Origin: Rhodococcus rhodnii | GTDB taxonomy: Bacteria; Actinomycetota; Actinomycetes; Mycobacteriales; Pseudonocardiaceae | DNA: 64,000 nt | Assembly: GCA_000720375.1 (NCBI GenBank) | Contig: JOAA01000024.1 | Location: 1 to 64,000, forward strand | Direction of reading: 5' to 3' | Shown: piece after piece, positions 1-7,316 of the stretch | Layout: each line of letters starts with the position of its first letter | Numbering within the stretch: position 1 is the stretch's first letter | Notes under the pieces: model-generated | The model's input: the letters and a program-made list of their open reading frames with translations, nothing else | Told to the model about the DNA's origin: nothing | Database searches by the model: none | Made by a program: the position numbers and the translations under genes

Positions 1-98
1 ACACCCACCCACGGCCGTTCCTGTGGACCAAGACCGCCGAAGAGATCCTGGAATCACTCGCCCGATTTTGCAGGCGAATTTCCGGCGCAGGACACTAG
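1..98 (+). CDS. IS630-family transposase, C-terminal end only (partial at left edge)
   Basis: Reading from base 3, the plus strand encodes 31 residues and then TAG. They include FLWTKTAEEILESLARF and end in RRISGAGH, which is the usual C-terminal signature of IS630/Tc1-like transposases (a WTKTA-type segment followed by a short basic helix). The rest of the gene is outside the window. Its TAG overlaps the stop of the convergent peroxidase gene in a shared CTAG at 95-98. There is therefore no room for the terminal inverted repeat normally found after this gene, so the element is probably a truncated remnant. Family assignment rests on about 30 residues. Confidence 0.72.
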   Translation, partial: THPRPFLWTKTAEEILESLARFCRRISGAGH

Positions 99-1033
99 TC
101 CCGTTCGAGGAAGTCGACCGTGGGGACGTAGAACAACACGCCGGTGATCGGCGTGGAGAAGTCGAGGATACGGTCGTAGTTGCCGGGCGGTGAGCCGACG
201 AACATGTTCTCCAGCATGCGTTCGACCACGCTCGGCGACTTCGCGTAACCGATGAAGTACGTACCGAACTCGCCGTAGCCGGGACGACCGAACGGCATGT
301 TGTCCCGCAGAATCTTCAGCTCGTTGCCGTCGGAGTCGGTGACCTGGGTCAGCGCCACGTGGGAGTTGTCCGGCTGGACACCGTCGGCGAGTTCCACATT
401 GGACAGCTTGCGTCGGCCGATCGCGTGCTCCTGCGCCTCCGTGCTCAGCGCGTTCCAGCCTGCCATGTCGTGCAGGTACTTCTGGACGATGACGTAGCTG
501 CCGCCGTTGAACCCCTCGTCGTCATCCACCAAGGTCGCCGCGTAGGCCTCGGCCCCGACCGGGTTCTCGGTCCCGTCGACGAACCCCAGCACGTCACGGC
601 CGTCGAAGTACCGGAATCCCTGCACCTCGTCGACGACGGTCACCGCGCCGGCGAGCTCGTCCATGATCAGCGTCGCGAGCTCGAAGCACAGATCCATCCG
701 CTCGGCCCGGATGTGGAACATCAGGTCACCGTCCGTGGTGACGCTCTGATGCTTGTCCCCCGCGAACACCGGCAGGTCACGCAGCTCGGCGGGCTGAGGA
801 TCGCCGTACAGCCGGTCCCACGCCGATGCGGAAACACCAGCCACACAGGACAAAGCCCCGCCCAGTGACCGCGAGCCCACCGTGCGCTCCAGGCCGGTCA
901 CGTTCGCCAGCAGCTCCCTCGCCTTGTCCTCACCGCCCGTGTTGACGGTGACGATCAGAAAGACCGCCGCGTGGGTCAGCGACCCGAACACGTTCTGCAC
1001 CTCGGCCTCGAGCTGCGGACGACCATCGTTCAT
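95..1033 (-). CDS. DyP-type heme peroxidase (class B-like)
   Basis: Dye-decolorizing peroxidase of 312 residues, full length for the YfeX/DypB branch. It would use heme and H2O2 to oxidise dyes, phenolics or small organics. The diagnostic GxxDG motif is present as GFVDGTENP at about 150-158, giving the distal Asp near 153. A PDNSH segment supplies the probable proximal heme His near 225, and LRDNMPFG carries the conserved distal Arg near 243. No signal peptide is visible, so it is cytosolic or encapsulin-loaded; no encapsulin gene lies within the window. It is monocistronic here. Its stop codon is shared head-to-head with an IS630 remnant. Confidence 0.93.
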   Translation of the reverse strand: MNDGRPQLEAEVQNVFGSLTHAAVFLIVTVNTGGEDKARELLANVTGLERTVGSRSLGGALSCVAGVSASAWDRLYGDPQPAELRDLPVFAGDKHQSVTTDGDLMFHIRAERMDLCFELATLIMDELAGAVTVVDEVQGFRYFDGRDVLGFVDGTENPVGAEAYAATLVDDDEGFNGGSYVIVQKYLHDMAGWNALSTEAQEHAIGRRKLSNVELADGVQPDNSHVALTQVTDSDGNELKILRDNMPFGRPGYGEFGTYFIGYAKSPSVVERMLENMFVGSPPGNYDRILDFSTPITGVLFYVPTVDFLERD

Positions 1034-1236
1034 GCGATCAACTTAACCGTTCGGCCACGGATCGCACCTCTTCGGACGACCCGGCGATATCTCGCCACCC
1101 TGCGGTCCCGGACAACGCTGCCCGGTTTGTTTGTCAACCACGTTCGGCCGTCGCTGAACAAAAACCAGCGCCCTACGTTGAGGCCGCTCGCCTCACCAAC
1201 CCGGGGATAAACCGCGAAAAGATTGGGTGTTCGTGA
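1034..1236. other. Intergenic gap between divergent genes
   Basis: About 200 bp separating the peroxidase gene (leftward) from the first small secreted protein (rightward). It must hold both promoters. I see no strong palindrome, and no good ribosome-binding site before 1237. Confidence 0.5.
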
Positions 1237-1677
1237 ATGAGAAATCGTCTGAGAAAGTCCGTGATCGCGCTGATGGCGGTCTGCGGGCTCGTCTTCGTGG
1301 CCCAGCCCGCGGCCGCGGCGACGCCGAACTGGTTCGACATCAAGCAGGACGGCTACGGTGCCCAACTGGCCGGCCGGATTGACTGGATCGACGCGAACCG
1401 GTTCAACGTGCACTGGGTGCGGCTGTACGACAAGGCCAGGGACAACGAGCCGGTGTTCTGGGTACTGGAGATCAATCCCGGCTGGACCAGCAGCTGGTAC
1501 GGGACCAAACGCTTCAACCACGGCGGGTACAACACCAACCGTTACTGGGGACCTGGGGACGGAATCCACGCCATCGACAACCCGATCAACCACGTGCGGA
1601 TCTGGGTCTGCGTGGGCAACACCTTGACCTTCGGCAATTGCCGCTCGGACACCAAGAACAACCCGTACTACCCGTAG
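1237..1677 (+). CDS. Small secreted protein of unknown function
   Basis: A 146-residue protein with a classical signal peptide: basic MRNRLRK, a hydrophobic core to about residue 22, and a likely AAA cleavage site near 28. The mature part is about 118 residues, rich in Trp, Tyr and Asn, with two Cys near the C-terminus that could form a disulfide. I recognise no family. ATG 1237 has no obvious Shine-Dalgarno, but it is the only start that gives an intact signal peptide. It lies 25 bp upstream of another small secreted protein on the same strand, so the two may be co-transcribed as exported products. Confidence 0.75.
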   Translation: MRNRLRKSVIALMAVCGLVFVAQPAAAATPNWFDIKQDGYGAQLAGRIDWIDANRFNVHWVRLYDKARDNEPVFWVLEINPGWTSSWYGTKRFNHGGYNTNRYWGPGDGIHAIDNPINHVRIWVCVGNTLTFGNCRSDTKNNPYYP

Positions 1678-1702
1678 AACGCCGTTTCGAAAGGGAGGGT
1701 CC

Positions 1703-2224
1703 ATGATCGGACGGTTAGCGTTTCGGTTATCCGTGATCGCCTTCGCGTTACTGAGCGCGATCTCCATTGTCGCGGTGCCGGCGTCCGCAAATTTGAATAC
1801 TGACGCGGGCGTCCAAGTCGCTTATCACCGGCTGCGGAACGTCGCGCATCCGGCGCGTTGCCTGGTCGCCAGGAATGGCACGGACTGGACCGTCCGCGGC
1901 GTTTCCTGCGGGACGTTCGTCGACCAGCGCTGGGCGCCCGTGTTGCGCAGTGAGAATCCAGCCTGGTGGAACTACCAGAACCAAGTCGGGTCACCGGCCC
2001 GCTGCATGATGAAGAACCCGGACTCCAACAACCTGATGGTGAACTGGTGCTCGGCGGTCGACCGCACCGGGCAGTGGGTGCACGACTACGTGACCTCGAC
2101 ACAGTTCCGGCTGCGGGTGCGCGGCACCAACTCGTGTCTGCTGCTGCAAAGCAACGTCGCCGAAACCCCCGCACGGCTGACCACGTGCGGCAGCTACCGC
2201 GACCAGTACTGGTACCACGACTGA
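1703..2224 (+). CDS. Secreted ricin-type beta-trefoil-like protein
   Basis: A 173-residue exported protein with a signal peptide of about 30 residues ending PASA. The mature part carries three similar units, each with a Cys pair and a QxW-like element: DQRWAP, GQWVHD and DQYWYHD. That spacing is typical of the three lobes of a ricin B/CBM13 beta-trefoil. Such domains bind carbohydrate; no catalytic domain is attached. The start has a strong GGGAGGG site 5 bases before ATG 1703. A perfect hairpin terminator follows the gene. The fold is inferred from repeat spacing, not from a profile hit. Confidence 0.72.
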   Translation: MIGRLAFRLSVIAFALLSAISIVAVPASANLNTDAGVQVAYHRLRNVAHPARCLVARNGTDWTVRGVSCGTFVDQRWAPVLRSENPAWWNYQNQVGSPARCMMKNPDSNNLMVNWCSAVDRTGQWVHDYVTSTQFRLRVRGTNSCLLLQSNVAETPARLTTCGSYRDQYWYHD

Positions 2225-2234
2225 ACCACCGGTG

Positions 2235-2260
2235 TCGGCTGAGCCCGCGGGCTCAGCCGA
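2235..2260. terminator. Perfect palindrome, probable bidirectional terminator
   Basis: A 26-bp perfect inverted repeat with arms TCGGCTGAGCCCG and CGGGCTCAGCCGA. It sits in the 50-bp gap between the convergent beta-trefoil gene and the protease gene, so it can terminate both. There is no long T-tract, as is usual in high-GC actinomycetes. Confidence 0.8.
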
Positions 2261-2274
2261 CCAGGCATGACTCG

Positions 2275-3846
2275 TCAGATGCGGCGGCCCTTGGCGCCGA
2301 AGGTCAGGCCCGCCCACTGGGTCGTCCCCGAGAAGACGTCCTTGCCGAAGGTGTGGGCGTGCAGCTGGAACGGCTGGAGATTGTCCCCGGAGAAGCGGAT
2401 CCGCGCGCGCAGGACGTGCGGGTGGGTGCTGTCCAGGCCTCCGCTGACCGGAAGGTTCTCCCCGCTCGACCGGGTATACGTGGCCACGAACGGTTGCACG
2501 GAGGTGATTCGCAATGTCCCCGACCAGCCGTCGTGGTTCATCGCCCAGGCGCCGATCCAGTCGTTGGCCGTAAAGCCTTGCGTCGGCCGTCCGGGCAGTG
2601 CGGAACGGGAAAGGCTGACACCGAAGGGAATTCCGCTCCACGTGGTCAAGCCCGCTGCCTGGCCGGGGTCGTTGCCGTAGACGTAGGCCCAGAATTCCTG
2701 TCCGCGCTTGGCGCCGGGTTGGACACGCGCAGTGGTGTCGGCGATCCAGAAGTGCAGCGCCTGGCCGTTCTGCGCGGTGACTCCGTTGACGTCGTAGCGT
2801 TGGCCGTCGCGGTAGTAGTTCCCGAGTTTCGTCGGCTGGCCTTGGGTTGAACGGTAATCGGTGGTGCGGCGGATCACGAGCTCGCCACGCCAGCCGTCGT
2901 GGTCCATCTGCCAGCGGCCCACCCAGAACGCGTCCATTTGCGGTGCCGCGTTGGGGCTTTCGACGTCGATCACGTATCGGCCGGACAGCAGCCGCCAGTC
3001 GGTGGAGTCGTAGGACACTTCGATCAGGCGCCCTTCGCCCCACGAGTTCTTGACGTAGTACACGCGCTTGGTCCGGTCGTAGCCGACGATCAGAATGCAG
3101 TGCCCGGGTATGTCCGCTACGACCTCGTACCCGCCGGCGATCACCGCCTCGACCTGGCTCGGCGTCGGATTGCCTGGCAACGCGGCGAACTTCGTGACCC
3201 GGTACTTGGCGTTGTGCCGCGAGCGGAGCGGCACGTGGCCCTCGAGGAACTCGAAGGCGTCGACTTCTTCCTGCGTCGCCTCCCATGTGAGTGCGCCGCA
3301 CGCGGGATTGGCGAGCCGCAGGTTCTCCATCGGCCCGCTGTCGAGGTACGGCGCCAACGATTCGGCCGGGATCGCAGCCCTGGCAAGCTTGTCGATCAGA
3401 TCGCAGCTGCCTTGCTCGCCCCAGTAGGAGCTGTTGTTCTCGTGCCGCACCGGAGTGGTCATGTAGTCGGGGTAGAGCTCGCCTGCCTTGTTGACGTGGA
3501 AAGCGAACTGTTCCGACAGGTCGAGTTCAAGGCCGTGTTTGCGCTTGTACGCCGCCTCGACCGCCGCACAGGCCGCGAAGGCGTAACACGTGCCGCGCCC
3601 ACCCTGGTTCTTGAAGCTGGTCTGGTACTGCGCGAGGGAATGCGCGTCCGGGGCCGCCACTTCGGGGACCTGGACCAGGTTGTTCAGCTGTGCGGCCGCG
3701 TTCGCCCGATCGACGGCCAGCCGGTGCTCGGCCGAGTCGAGGAGCACATGCCGTCGCGCTGCCGCGGCACTGGGATTCACCAGTCCCGTTGCCGCCGCAC
3801 CCGCCACCACACCCCACCGGAGCGCGTTTCTTCGATTGACAGCCAC
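2275..3846 (-). CDS. Secreted papain-family (C1) cysteine protease with duplicated C-terminal domain
   Basis: A 523-residue exported protease. The N-terminus has an RR-containing Tat-like signal (NRRNALRW, then a hydrophobic stretch ending SAAAA). The papain core carries the oxyanion Gln (about 81) and catalytic Cys (about 87) in NQGGRGTCYAF, the catalytic His (about 249) in PGHCILIVGYD, and Asn (about 267) in VKNSWGEG. The segment of about 35-75 resembles a short pro-region. From about residue 305 two related units of roughly 100 residues follow, each opening with a W.G.W.M.HDGW.G motif; their function is unknown, perhaps substrate or wall binding. The start is ambiguous: GTG 3846, after a GGGAGG that is rather close, or a TTG at 3864. 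Confidence 0.85.
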   Translation of the reverse strand: MAVNRRNALRWGVVAGAAATGLVNPSAAAARRHVLLDSAEHRLAVDRANAAAQLNNLVQVPEVAAPDAHSLAQYQTSFKNQGGRGTCYAFAACAAVEAAYKRKHGLELDLSEQFAFHVNKAGELYPDYMTTPVRHENNSSYWGEQGSCDLIDKLARAAIPAESLAPYLDSGPMENLRLANPACGALTWEATQEEVDAFEFLEGHVPLRSRHNAKYRVTKFAALPGNPTPSQVEAVIAGGYEVVADIPGHCILIVGYDRTKRVYYVKNSWGEGRLIEVSYDSTDWRLLSGRYVIDVESPNAAPQMDAFWVGRWQMDHDGWRGELVIRRTTDYRSTQGQPTKLGNYYRDGQRYDVNGVTAQNGQALHFWIADTTARVQPGAKRGQEFWAYVYGNDPGQAAGLTTWSGIPFGVSLSRSALPGRPTQGFTANDWIGAWAMNHDGWSGTLRITSVQPFVATYTRSSGENLPVSGGLDSTHPHVLRARIRFSGDNLQPFQLHAHTFGKDVFSGTTQWAGLTFGAKGRRI

Positions 3847-3942
3847 GATCCTCCCGCCAGTCAAAGGTTTTCCTCAGCCTGGCGGCGGGATCGTCCCGGC
3901 CGACAGAGGGCACGGCCCCAGGTGATCCCGGATGTTTCCCGA

Positions 3943-3989
3943 GGTGACCCGGGTCACCGTTGACCTTGAGCCGGGTCGCGGTCTTACCT
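3943..3989 (+). promoter_or_regulatory. Operator-like palindrome and promoter for the MFS gene
   Basis: GGTGACCCGGGTCACC (3943-3958) is a perfect 16-bp palindrome. It abuts TTGACC (3960-3965), 18 bp from TTACCT (3984-3989). The -10-like box ends 8 bases before ATG 3998, so transcription could start at the ATG and the mRNA would be leaderless. The palindrome touching the -35 box suggests a repressor site. The regulator is unknown. Confidence 0.4.
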
Positions 3990-3997
3990 TTGCGAAC

Positions 3998-5365
3998 ATG
4001 ACGACGACCACCGCCCGCGGCTTCGGAGCCACATCCGTGGTGTTGGCGGGCGGGGTCGCCCTGCATGCGATCAACCTGTTCCTCACCATCAGCCTGCTGC
4101 CGACGGCGATCAGCGAGATCGGCGGCGAGCGGCTGTACGCGTGGAGCGCGACGGCGTTCACGATCGCGTCGGTGATCTCGTCGATGCTGGTCAGCCGGTT
4201 GCTGGCGCGGCGAGGACCGGCGATGGCGTATCTGATCGCGCTGGCGCCGTTCCTGCTCGGCACGGTGCTGGCCGCGCTCAGCCCGACGATGGGCGTCATG
4301 CTGGTCGGCCGGGCCATCCAGGGCATTGGCGGCGGGCTGATCGCCGGGTTGGGCTACGCCGTCATCCAGACCGCGTACCCCGAGCGACTGTGGGCCAAGG
4401 CAACCGCGTTGGTCTCGGCGATGTGGGGAGTTGGCACAGTGGCCGGGCCTGCCATTGGCGGGGCGTTCGCGCAGTTCGGCGCGTGGCGCCTGGCGTTCTG
4501 GCTGTTGACGGTGCTGGGCGTGGGGATTGCCGTCGTCGTTCCACGCGCGCTGCCGCGTTCCGCTCAGGTGGCCGTCAGTGAGCGAATTCCGGTCGTATCG
4601 CTGACTGTGTTCGCACTGGCCGCCGCCTTGGTCAGCGTTGCCGGTGTACTCACCGATGTCGCCCTGATCACGGTGACGATCGTGGCCGCGTTGGTCGTGA
4701 TCGCCTGGTTCATCCGGCGGGAGCGGCGCAGTGCCGTACGCGTCCTGCCTGCCACGACATACAGTGCACGGTCGCCGTTGAAGTGGATGTACCTGTCCAT
4801 CGGCATCCTGGCGTTGGGGACGGTGTCCGAGGCGTTCGCTCCGCTGTTCGGTCAGCGGCTGGCCGGGCTTCCGCCGTTGGTCGCGGGATTCCTTGGTGCC
4901 GCTGTCTCGGTCGGCTGGTCGATCACCATGTTGTTCAGCGCGAGCACCACCCGTCCCAGGACGCTACGGCGGATGCGCATCGCAGGCCCAGCCATTCTGG
5001 CCGTGGGACTCACGGTGACTGGACTGTTCCAAGTGGACAATGCTGGGCCTGGGCTGGTCGTGATCTGGTTCGTTGCCCTCGCTGTGGCTGGCGCGGGGGT
5101 TGGCATCGCGTTCCCGCACCAGCTCGTCGCGGTCATGGGCAGCACGACGGATCCCGTTGAGGCAGGCAAGGCGTCGGCGGGCATCAACACCGTCGAGCTC
5201 ATGGGACTGGCATTCGGCTCGGCACTCGGCGGGCTGCTTGTCAACCTGGGTTCGCCGTCGATGTCACGCTCGGCCCAGTTCCTGATGTTCGGCCTGGCCG
5301 CCATCGCCGTGCTCGGCGCGTTCATCGCGCGGCGCACGGACCCGATCACTCGTGATGACCAGTGA
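3998..5365 (+). CDS. MFS transporter (drug/metabolite exporter type)
   Basis: A 455-residue major facilitator with 12-14 predicted membrane segments. Visible landmarks are the motif-A-like loop SRLLARRGP after the second helix and the motif-C-like run AGPAIGGAF in helix 5, which is typical of drug/H+ antiporters. I start it at ATG 3998 (MTTTTARGFG); an upstream in-frame ATG at 3932 would add a polar, unconserved extension and would cover the promoter-like sequence. It is transcribed divergently from the secreted protease and convergently with a TetR gene 11 bp beyond its stop. The substrate is unknown. Confidence 0.87.
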   Translation: MTTTTARGFGATSVVLAGGVALHAINLFLTISLLPTAISEIGGERLYAWSATAFTIASVISSMLVSRLLARRGPAMAYLIALAPFLLGTVLAALSPTMGVMLVGRAIQGIGGGLIAGLGYAVIQTAYPERLWAKATALVSAMWGVGTVAGPAIGGAFAQFGAWRLAFWLLTVLGVGIAVVVPRALPRSAQVAVSERIPVVSLTVFALAAALVSVAGVLTDVALITVTIVAALVVIAWFIRRERRSAVRVLPATTYSARSPLKWMYLSIGILALGTVSEAFAPLFGQRLAGLPPLVAGFLGAAVSVGWSITMLFSASTTRPRTLRRMRIAGPAILAVGLTVTGLFQVDNAGPGLVVIWFVALAVAGAGVGIAFPHQLVAVMGSTTDPVEAGKASAGINTVELMGLAFGSALGGLLVNLGSPSMSRSAQFLMFGLAAIAVLGAFIARRTDPITRDDQ

Positions 5366-5376
5366 TCATGAACGTA

Positions 5377-6048
5377 TCAGCGATTGGCGAGGTACGTCCC
5401 GACGCCGTCGAGCACACGCTGCAGGCCGAACTCGAACTCTTCGTCGATCCACGTTCTGGTTCGACTGTCCGTCCCGACCGCGGCGGTGACGGCGGCGAGT
5501 CGTGGGTAACGGTCCGCGCCGGCGTCCATGACCCGGCTCTCCCACCATTCGCCAGTGTCGTCATGGCGCTCGTGAATCCACGTCATCGCAAGGCCTTGGC
5601 CATACGAGACAACGGTTCCAAGCAGGAAGAGCTGCTCACGGCCGGCCAGGCCGAGGTTGTCGAACGACGCCAGCGCCCATTCCATTGACGCCAACGTGTT
5701 CGGGCCCATCGGTGGCCTGGATGATGCCGTCGCGTGAAGCACCCACGGATGTGCGAAGAACGAGCGCCAATCCTGCCATGCCACCGCTTCCAATGCCGCG
5801 CGCCAGCCGATCGGCCTCGGTTCGGGATACGCGTACTCGGCGGCGACCGCGTCGACCATCAGCTCTACCAACGCATCCCGGTTCGCCACGTGCCGGTACA
5901 GAGCCATTCCTGTGGCGTGCAGCCGCTCGCCGACACCGCGCATCGTGACCGCGTCCAAGCCGCCTTCGTCGGCGAGCCCGATGGCGGTGGACACGATCAG
6001 CGGCAGGCTCAGACTCGGCCGCTTGTTCGCGGCGACCTCCCCCGGCAT
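5377..6048 (-). CDS. TetR-family repressor with TetR-type C-terminal domain
   Basis: A 223-residue regulator. Residues about 15-60 form the TetR helix-turn-helix (TMRGVGERLHATGMALYRHV). The C-terminal two thirds, including FAHPWVLHATAS and a GLAMTWIHER segment, look like the TetR_C ligand-binding domain of drug-responsive repressors. AAGGAGG lies about 4 bases before ATG 6048. A GTATACGTTGTCAAC element just upstream (6077-6091) is the probable autoregulatory operator. The same 15-mer, with one mismatch, recurs before the exporter at 21.9 kb. Its own target may be the neighbouring MFS gene, the divergent reductase gene, or that remote exporter. Confidence 0.88.
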   Translation of the reverse strand: MPGEVAANKRPSLSLPLIVSTAIGLADEGGLDAVTMRGVGERLHATGMALYRHVANRDALVELMVDAVAAEYAYPEPRPIGWRAALEAVAWQDWRSFFAHPWVLHATASSRPPMGPNTLASMEWALASFDNLGLAGREQLFLLGTVVSYGQGLAMTWIHERHDDTGEWWESRVMDAGADRYPRLAAVTAAVGTDSRTRTWIDEEFEFGLQRVLDGVGTYLANR

Positions 6049-6076
6049 GGTCCTCCTTCGCGGCGACTACGGCGGA

Positions 6077-6091
6077 GTATACGTTGTCAAC
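6077..6091. promoter_or_regulatory. Putative TetR operator GTATACGTTGTCAAC
   Basis: This 15-mer lies 29 bp upstream of the TetR start codon at 6048. It matches GTATACGTTGTAAAC at 21862-21876 in 14 of 15 positions. The form resembles known TetR-class operators of the TATAC..GTTGTA type. Binding by the adjacent TetR is inferred. Confidence 0.5.
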
Positions 6092-6149
6092 ATCCTGACG
6101 GGCCGATCACGGCGTCGACAGGTTTTACGTGCCTATCGATGAGTTCGCG

Positions 6150-6179
6150 GTGTCTTGGTCGTCAGCCTGTACAAGACAC
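6150..6179. promoter_or_regulatory. Spaced inverted repeat before the RibD_C-like gene
   Basis: Perfect 8-bp arms GTGTCTTG (6150-6157) and CAAGACAC (6172-6179), separated by 14 bp, so the half-sites are 22 bp centre to centre (two helical turns). The right arm ends just before the ribosome-binding site GAAGGAGG. This could be an operator or a weak mRNA hairpin controlling the gene at 6196. Confidence 0.4.
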
Positions 6180-6195
6180 TCGAAGGAGGTTCGTC

Positions 6196-6756
6196 GTGCG
6201 CGAACTGCAGGTGGACATGTTCAGTACCGTCGACGGGTTCGGTTCCGGCGGGCCGCGATCGGCGCCGTACTGGGGATATGACGGGCCAGGGTTGTACGAG
6301 TGGATGCACGCCCAGCTCGCCGAGGACCACGTGATGGTCATGGGCGCGACGTCGTACCGCCTCATGGCCGACATCGTCGCGGCCGGCGACGATCCGACGT
6401 TCCCTCGGATGGCTGAACTTCCGAAGATCGTCTTCTCGAAGACCCTCACGCCGCCGCTGACGTGGGCGAACACCACGATCATCGACACGCCGATCGAGAC
6501 GGCCGTGCCCGCTTTGAAGGCCGAGACCGACGGGATTCCGATGCGTACCATCGGCAGCCCGTCGCTCGTCCGGAGCCTTTTCCAGCAGCATCTGGTCGAT
6601 CGCCTGCGGGTCATGGTCTTTCCCATGGTGCATGGCGTGAAAGGCGAAGGTCCGCCGTTCAGCGAGCTTCCGGCGGTCGAACTGACCCTGATCGGCACGA
6701 CCGTGATCGACGAGAACCTAGTGCTGCTCGACTACCGCGTCGGCGACCGCCTTTAG
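6196..6756 (+). CDS. RibD C-terminal / dihydrofolate-reductase-like protein
   Basis: A 186-residue member of the RibD_C/DHFR-like family common in actinomycetes; these are NADPH-binding reductase-fold proteins of mostly unknown substrate. Visible features are the N-terminal strand ELQVDMFSTVDGF, the family segment MVMGATSYRLMADI, a PKIVFSKTL strand, and the C-terminal RLRVMVFPMVHGVKGEGPPFS loop. The start is GTG 6196, chosen because GAAGGAGG precedes it by 6 bases; the much longer open frame upstream has no support. It is divergent from the TetR gene. It is not a classical DHFR, and its in vivo reaction is unknown. Confidence 0.83.
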   Translation: MRELQVDMFSTVDGFGSGGPRSAPYWGYDGPGLYEWMHAQLAEDHVMVMGATSYRLMADIVAAGDDPTFPRMAELPKIVFSKTLTPPLTWANTTIIDTPIETAVPALKAETDGIPMRTIGSPSLVRSLFQQHLVDRLRVMVFPMVHGVKGEGPPFSELPAVELTLIGTTVIDENLVLLDYRVGDRL

Positions 6757-6807
6757 CCGCATGACCAGGCCGTCTGCCGCGTTGCTGCCTGTGGTAGACC
6801 AAGGCCT

Positions 6808-7311
6808 GTGATGCGGGAACGCGGCGACAGACGGGCTGACATCGTGCGGGCGGCGTTCCGCCAGGTGGCCGAGGTGGGCTTCGAAGGGCTGCGGCTGCGC
6901 CAGATCGCCGAGGAAGTCGGCATCGATCACTCCACTGTGCACCATCACTTCCCCGGCAAGAAGGACATCGTCGCCGGCGTCGCCGAGTACGCCATTGGTC
7001 TGCTCGGCGAGCCGCCGACGGACACACTGCACGGGTACCTGACGCACCTGCGCGAGCTGATGGCGAGCTCGCCGGAGGTGTTCGTGGTGACCGCCGAGCT
7101 CGACCTGCGGGCCCGCCGGGATCCGGTCGTACGCACGGTCGTGGCCGAGCACGAGGCCAATTGGCGGCGGTCGTTGCGGCCGCTGCTGGCTCACCGGGAA
7201 AGCGCGATCGACCTGGTGATCGCGGTCGTGAAGGGGGTACAGCTCTCCCCGGCCACCGCCGAAGCCGCCTTCACCCAGCTGGAAGCCATGCTGACCACGG
7301 ACAAGACATAG
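6808..7311 (+). CDS. TetR-family regulator
   Basis: A 167-residue TetR-type repressor. The N-terminal HTH is clear (LRLRQIAEEVGIDHSTVHHHFPGKKDIV, about residues 30-57). The C-terminal domain is short and helical and I cannot assign it to a ligand class. Start is GTG 6808 or the ATG immediately after it at 6811. It follows the RibD_C-like gene by 51 bp on the same strand, so it may regulate or be co-expressed with it. It converges on the allophanate hydrolase gene with a 5-bp gap. Confidence 0.86.
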   Translation: MMRERGDRRADIVRAAFRQVAEVGFEGLRLRQIAEEVGIDHSTVHHHFPGKKDIVAGVAEYAIGLLGEPPTDTLHGYLTHLRELMASSPEVFVVTAELDLRARRDPVVRTVVAEHEANWRRSLRPLLAHRESAIDLVIAVVKGVQLSPATAEAAFTQLEAMLTTDKT

Positions 7312-7316
7312 CCGGC

